The notes beneath the pieces are model-generated. The model saw nothing but the letters and a program-made list of their open reading frames with translations, was not told where the DNA came from and ran no database searches. From positions 1 to 26,690 of the forward strand of contig JBLHUT010000012.1 of NCBI GenBank assembly GCA_047629975.1: a stretch of DNA of 26,690 nucleotides. Reading direction: 5' to 3'. Origin of the DNA: JBLHUT01 sp047629975 (lineage in GTDB: Bacteria; Pseudomonadota; Alphaproteobacteria; Rhodobacterales; Rhodobacteraceae). The position numbers and the translations under genes are program-made. Shown piece after piece: positions 22,718 to 26,690 of the stretch (position 1 is the first letter of the stretch; the number at the start of each line of letters is the position of its first letter).

Positions 22718-24001
22718 ATGGCGCAATCACGGCCACAGGTTCAAGGGCTTATTGCCCGATCGGCAGCATTGGAGCTGATCGGCGGTGTCCTGTTACAACA
22801 CCGCATGCTGTCCGATCTCGTTCAGACAGCCCCCTTCACAAACCTGTCCCCGTCCGAGCGCGCCACGGCACAGCGCATGGCAACAGCCACCTTGCGCCAT
22901 GCGGCCCGCGCCGACGCCATGCTCAAACCGTTTTTGAAAAAGACACCCGCACCGGTCATTCAGGCAATCCTGCGAATCGCCGTCGTTGAGCTTATGGTCG
23001 ACGACCAAGCCCCCCACGGCGTCGTCAATGCCGCAGTTGCCCTTGCCCGTCAGCAGCAACAAGGCCGCAGCGACGCACTGGTCAATGCCGTTCTCAGGCG
23101 GGTTGCCGACGCCGACCGGACCCTGTGGAGCAAAGCCCCTGCCCCTCGCCTTCCGAACTGGCTTCGCGGACGGCTGTCTTCGGCTTTTGGCAACGCGCGG
23201 GTCGATCTGATGGAGATCGCCCACGAACGCGGTGCGCCAATTGACCTGACACCGAAAAATTCCGTTGATGCCACAGAGCTTGCCAAGGAGTTGGGCGGCG
23301 CGCTGCTTGAAACTGGGACAATCCGGCTGAACCACCCTGTGCAAGTCTCCGCACTTCCCGGTTTTGACGAAGGTGCGTGGTGGGTCCAGGATGCCGCCGC
23401 CGCGCTTCCGGCTCGTTTGCTCGCCCCGAAACCCGGTCAGCGTGTTCTTGACCTGTGTGCAGCGCCCGGCGGCAAGACCCTGCAACTGGCCGCCGCGGGC
23501 GCACACGTGACAGCGCTTGATATGTCGGGCCCGCGCCTTGGCAGGTTGCGCGAAAACCTTCAGCGCACCAAGCTGGAGGCAGAGATTGTCGTGGCTGATG
23601 CCCTTAACTGGGCACCTGACGCCCCCTTCGATGCCATCTTGCTGGATGCGCCCTGTTCGGCCACGGGCACCTTGCGCCGCCATCCCGACCTGCCATTTGT
23701 CAAAGACGCCAGCATGCTCAAATCACTTGCCGCGCTTCAAGAGGCGCTGATCGACAAGGCCGTGTCGATGCTCGGCTCCGGTGGAACGCTCGTCTATTGC
23801 ACCTGCTCCTTGTTACCCGACGAAGGCGAGGCACAACTGGCACGCGCCCTTGAACGACACCCCGACCTGACCGTCGCCGCACATCCCGATTTACCCGATG
23901 CGTGGCAGGCAAAAGCCGGCGGGCTGCGGCTAACACCCGAATTATGGTCTGATCAAGGCGGTCTGGATGGTTTCTTTATCGCAGTTTTGCACAAAGACTG
24001 A
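22718..24001 (+). CDS. rsmB: 16S rRNA (cytosine-967-C5)-methyltransferase
   Basis: A 427-residue protein with an N-terminal NusB-like helical domain (about 1-140, AALELIGGVLLQHRMLSDL, ILRIAVVELMVDDQAPHGVVNAAV) and a C-terminal Rossmann methyltransferase. SAM-binding VLDLCAAPGGKTLQLAA, motif IV LLDAPCSATGTLRRHPD and motif VI LVYCTCSLLPDEGE, which carries the nucleophilic cysteine, are intact. The enzyme makes m5C967 in 16S rRNA. GAAGGA precedes the ATG by about six bases. Another RNA m5C methyltransferase of this group cannot be fully excluded, but the NusB domain favours RsmB. A heparinase-like gene and purH follow. Confidence 0.93.
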   Translation: MAQSRPQVQGLIARSAALELIGGVLLQHRMLSDLVQTAPFTNLSPSERATAQRMATATLRHAARADAMLKPFLKKTPAPVIQAILRIAVVELMVDDQAPHGVVNAAVALARQQQQGRSDALVNAVLRRVADADRTLWSKAPAPRLPNWLRGRLSSAFGNARVDLMEIAHERGAPIDLTPKNSVDATELAKELGGALLETGTIRLNHPVQVSALPGFDEGAWWVQDAAAALPARLLAPKPGQRVLDLCAAPGGKTLQLAAAGAHVTALDMSGPRLGRLRENLQRTKLEAEIVVADALNWAPDAPFDAILLDAPCSATGTLRRHPDLPFVKDASMLKSLAALQEALIDKAVSMLGSGGTLVYCTCSLLPDEGEAQLARALERHPDLTVAAHPDLPDAWQAKAGGLRLTPELWSDQGGLDGFFIAVLHKD

Positions 24002-24044
24002 CCACGATATTTACACAAAGCCACGATATTTACACAAAGCCACG
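24002..24044. repeat. 19-bp direct tandem duplication after rsmB
   Basis: CCACGATATTTACACAAAG occurs twice without a mismatch (24002-24020 and 24021-24039), then CCACG starts a third copy. The array begins one base past the rsmB stop. The end of rsmB itself carries a similar CACAAAGACTGACCACG, suggesting the unit arose by local duplication. No function is evident. Confidence 0.9.
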
Positions 24045-24106
24045 GGGCAGGTACCCTGACCGCGCCCCCGCCCCACCCCCGCAGCGGGCAAACAAGAGAC
24101 AGATCG

Positions 24107-25858
24107 ATGGCCGCCACCGCGACGCCTCGCACCCAATCCAGCGGACTTATGAACCGCTATGCCGCGTGGCGTGCTGCGCGCCCCAGAACTGCGATCACAT
24201 TTGTTTGCGACCCGCAGCCCCGCACCATTGGCTCGTTTGTGCGGGGGCAGTCGGTCTTGTCCGGCAACTTTGTCTTTGGCGGCGCGTTGGTCGAGGCACC
24301 TGATACCGGTATTTTTGATCTGGAAATGCCGAATGATGCCTTTCAAGACGATGTGCAAGGCTTTGGCTGGCTTGATGATCTGGCCGCGATCGGTGACGGC
24401 AGATCCCGTCAAAAGGCACAGGACTGGACATTTACGTGGATCACCCGCCACGCACGCGGAGCGGGACCGGGATGGACGCCCGCGCTTACCGGACGCCGCA
24501 TTATCCGGTGGATCGATCACGGCGCCTTTTTGTTGCGTGGCCGTGACGCCTCCCAAACAGCCGCATTTTATACCGCACTGGGCCGTCAGGCACGCTTTCT
24601 GGTGCGTCGGTGGCACGCAGCACCCGCCGGTTTGGCCCGCTTCGAAGCTATCGGCGGGCTGCTGTATGCCAGCACCTCGATTGCCGGTCTGGAGCCACAG
24701 ATTGCCGTGGCGGCCGCCGCACTGGATCACGAATGCAACCTTCAGATTGATATGGCCGGTGGCCTGCCCTCTCGCAATCCCGAAGACCTGCTGACCATTT
24801 TTTCGCTTCTTTCATGGACGGCTCAGGCGCTTTATGCGACCGGCCGGGCGCCTTTGGGCGGCCACCGCGCCGCACTGGACCGTATCGCACCCGTTCTGCG
24901 CGCCTTACGCCATGCGAATGGCGCATTGGCCCGCTTTCACGGGGGCGGCGCCGGAATCGAGGGGCGGCTTGATCTTGCGCTGGATGGGGCACAAACGCCT
25001 GCAGGGGCGGTGCTTCCCGAAACTGCGATGGGCTACATCCGGTTGGCTGCCGGGCGCACGACGGTTGTTGTTGACGCGGCTCTTCCCCCGTCGGCCGATG
25101 CCTCGCTGAAGGCCCATGCCGGACCTTTGGCGTTCGAATTGACCTCGGGCCGCAGGCCGCTGATCGTGAATTGCGGATCGGGGGCTGCATTTGGAGAAAC
25201 ATGGCACCGCGCCGGACGGGCCACGCCAAGCCACTCGACCCTCGGCATCGACGGATATTCCTCAAGCCACCTGATCCCTGCAACTCCGACCGGATCGGGT
25301 GAAATTCTCGTTGATGGTCCCTCGAAGGTCGGCATAAACCGTCGAAAACTGGACCGCGGAACGCAGGTGGTGATTGACCACGACGGTTATGGCGCCAGCC
25401 ATGGATTGACCCACAGCCGCAATCTGCTTCTGACCGGCGATGGGCGGGAATTGGCCGGCGAGGACACGCTTGCCGCTGTGTCCGACACTGAACGCCACAG
25501 GTTCGAACAAGTCATGACCGGCACCCATTTGCGTGGCGTTGCCTTTGCGATCCGGTTTCATCTGCACCCCGACGTCATGGCCGCCCTCGATGAAGGCACA
25601 AATGCCGTTACCCTGATGCCCAAAAGCGGCGAGCTTTGGTTGTTCCGCCATGACGGGGTCGCAACCGTGTCGATCGAGCCATCGGTCTATCTTGAAAACT
25701 CCCTGCGCAAGCCGCGTGCGACAAAACAGATCGTATTAAGCGGGCGGGTATTGGATTTTGGCCAGCAGATCGGCTGGACCTTGGGCAAAGCACACGATAC
25801 CCCACAGGCCATCCGCGATCTTGCGTTCGACGCGGTGCCCGACTTTCACGATTCCTGA
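24107..25858 (+). CDS. Heparinase II/III family protein
   Basis: A 583-residue protein with an N-terminal alpha-toroid region (WLDDLAAIGDGRSRQKAQDWTFTWI, TGRRIIRWIDHGAFLLRG, RFEAIGGLLYAS) and a C-terminal beta-sandwich. The sandwich includes LIVNCGSGAAFGETWHRAGRATPSHSTLGIDGYSSS, the family's hallmark block. Known members are polysaccharide lyases for heparin, alginate or related uronic-acid polymers. No signal peptide is visible, which is odd for a lyase of extracellular polymers, and the rsmB/purH context recurs in alphaproteobacteria, so a housekeeping role at the envelope is possible. The ATG at 24107 has only a weak AAGAGA ribosome site. The gene lies 105 bp after rsmB and 30 bp before purH. 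Confidence 0.87.
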   Translation: MAATATPRTQSSGLMNRYAAWRAARPRTAITFVCDPQPRTIGSFVRGQSVLSGNFVFGGALVEAPDTGIFDLEMPNDAFQDDVQGFGWLDDLAAIGDGRSRQKAQDWTFTWITRHARGAGPGWTPALTGRRIIRWIDHGAFLLRGRDASQTAAFYTALGRQARFLVRRWHAAPAGLARFEAIGGLLYASTSIAGLEPQIAVAAAALDHECNLQIDMAGGLPSRNPEDLLTIFSLLSWTAQALYATGRAPLGGHRAALDRIAPVLRALRHANGALARFHGGGAGIEGRLDLALDGAQTPAGAVLPETAMGYIRLAAGRTTVVVDAALPPSADASLKAHAGPLAFELTSGRRPLIVNCGSGAAFGETWHRAGRATPSHSTLGIDGYSSSHLIPATPTGSGEILVDGPSKVGINRRKLDRGTQVVIDHDGYGASHGLTHSRNLLLTGDGRELAGEDTLAAVSDTERHRFEQVMTGTHLRGVAFAIRFHLHPDVMAALDEGTNAVTLMPKSGELWLFRHDGVATVSIEPSVYLENSLRKPRATKQIVLSGRVLDFGQQIGWTLGKAHDTPQAIRDLAFDAVPDFHDS

Positions 25859-25888
25859 CTTTTTCGACCCCTGAAGGATACCTTTGAT

Positions 25889-26690
25889 ATGACCCATCCC
25901 CTGCGCCGCGCCTTGCTGTCTGTGTCGGACAAAACCGGACTTGTTGAATTGGGCACGGCGCTTGCGGCGCGCGGTGTGGATCTGTTGTCGACAGGCGGCA
26001 CGGCGGCGACGCTGCGCGCGGCCGGATTGCAGGTGCGTGATGTGGCCGAAGTCACGGGGTTTCCCGAAATGATGGACGGGCGGGTCAAGACCCTGCACCC
26101 TGTCGTGCACGGCGGATTGCTGGCCCGGCGTGATCTGCCCGAACACGTCGCCGCGATGGAGGCCCACGGAATCGGGGCGATCGACCTTGTTGTGGTCAAC
26201 CTGTATCCGTTCGAAGCCACCGTCGCAAAAGGCGGCAGTTATGACGATTGCATCGAGAATATCGACATCGGCGGCCCGGCTATGATCCGCTCTGCTGCCA
26301 AGAACCACGCATTCGTGACGGTTGTCGTCGATGTGGAGGATTACGCCCCGCTTCTGGCCGAACTGGAGGCAAATGACGGCAACACCACCCTGCCCTTCCG
26401 GCAGGCGCTGGCGCAGACCGCTCTTGGACGCACGGCGGCCTATGACGGCGCTGTTTCGACGTGGATGGCCGGCGCGATCGGGCAGGCCACGCCGCGCCGG
26501 CGCAGCTTTGGCGGAACGCTCAAGCAAACAATGCGTTACGGCGAAAACCCGCATCAGAACGCAGCCTTTTATGTGACCGGCGATACCCGCCCGGGCGTGG
26601 CAACCGCCACCCAGCACCAAGGCAAGGAACTGTCGTACAACAACATCAACGACACCGACGCCGCATTCGAGCTGGTATCGGAGTTTGCCC
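25889..26690 (+). CDS. purH: Bifunctional AICAR formyltransferase/IMP cyclohydrolase (C-terminus cut)
   Basis: The first 267 residues of a protein that normally has about 530; the frame runs off the window. The N-terminal IMP cyclohydrolase (MGS-like) domain is complete: LLSVSDKTGLVELG, LLSTGGTAATLRAAG, MMDGRVKTLHPVVHGGLLARR, DLVVVNLYPFE and ENIDIGGPAMIRSAAKN. The AICAR transformylase domain begins near residue 200 with LKQTMRYGENPHQNAAFY. The protein carries out the last two steps of purine synthesis to IMP. AAGGA lies ten bases before the ATG at 25889. Confidence 0.97.
   Translation, partial: MTHPLRRALLSVSDKTGLVELGTALAARGVDLLSTGGTAATLRAAGLQVRDVAEVTGFPEMMDGRVKTLHPVVHGGLLARRDLPEHVAAMEAHGIGAIDLVVVNLYPFEATVAKGGSYDDCIENIDIGGPAMIRSAAKNHAFVTVVVDVEDYAPLLAELEANDGNTTLPFRQALAQTALGRTAAYDGAVSTWMAGAIGQATPRRRSFGGTLKQTMRYGENPHQNAAFYVTGDTRPGVATATQHQGKELSYNNINDTDAAFELVSEFA

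Overview
The window looks like core chromosome of a Rhodobacteraceae (Roseobacter-group) alphaproteobacterium. The reasons are a moderately high GC content, strong G/C bias at third codon positions (which produces many long antisense shadow ORFs), typical alphaproteobacterial protein sequences, and gene strings such as folK-rpoZ-rsh, rsfS-rlmH-gpmI-envC-ctpA-rppH and rsmB-heparinase-purH. The genus cannot be fixed from sequence alone. I see no rRNA, tRNA, CRISPR array, insertion sequence or prophage, so this is mostly housekeeping DNA.

Layout. (1) 1-316, minus: C-terminally cut STAS anti-sigma antagonist, divergent from a plus-strand operon at 516-3422 (thiolase, free-methionine sulfoxide reductase, LysE exporter, rluA) whose genes are joined by three successive ATGA stop/start overlaps. 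The gap between them holds an 8-bp dyad and a CAGGT-type pentamer tandem array. (2) 3540-5551: a small membrane-anchored protein coupled to a chemoreceptor with a six-helix, histidine-bearing membrane sensor. (3) 5615-10134: an NYN-domain protein (minus) divergent from folK, rpoZ, the bifunctional (p)ppGpp synthetase/hydrolase and a DUF2062 membrane protein. (4) 10131-16157, minus: an operon-like run rsfS, rlmH, gpmI, envC-like, ctpA, rppH and a secreted protein of unknown function, combining ribosome maturation, glycolysis, peptidoglycan-hydrolase control and RNA decay. (5) 16411-18741, minus: an MscS channel and a methyltransferase pseudogene with two nonsense codons in an otherwise open 270-codon frame. 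(6) 18885-22293: pdxJ (plus), rbfA and a phosphodiester glycosidase-like protein (minus), dapB and a small secreted protein (plus). (7) 22294-22452: a gap holding a strong compound hairpin and further dyads. (8) 22453-26690: a DUF1674/SDHAF4-like protein (minus), then rsmB, a heparinase II/III-like protein and the start of purH (plus), cut by the window end.

No clearly new multi-gene system stands out. The most useful leads are small: the pentamer array ahead of the thiolase, probable non-standard start codons for rsfS (CUG) and for the secreted protein after rppH (AUC), the doubly stopped methyltransferase, the structured DNA at 22336-22433, an orphan plus-strand terminator at 16330-16361, and the small-protein/chemoreceptor pair.
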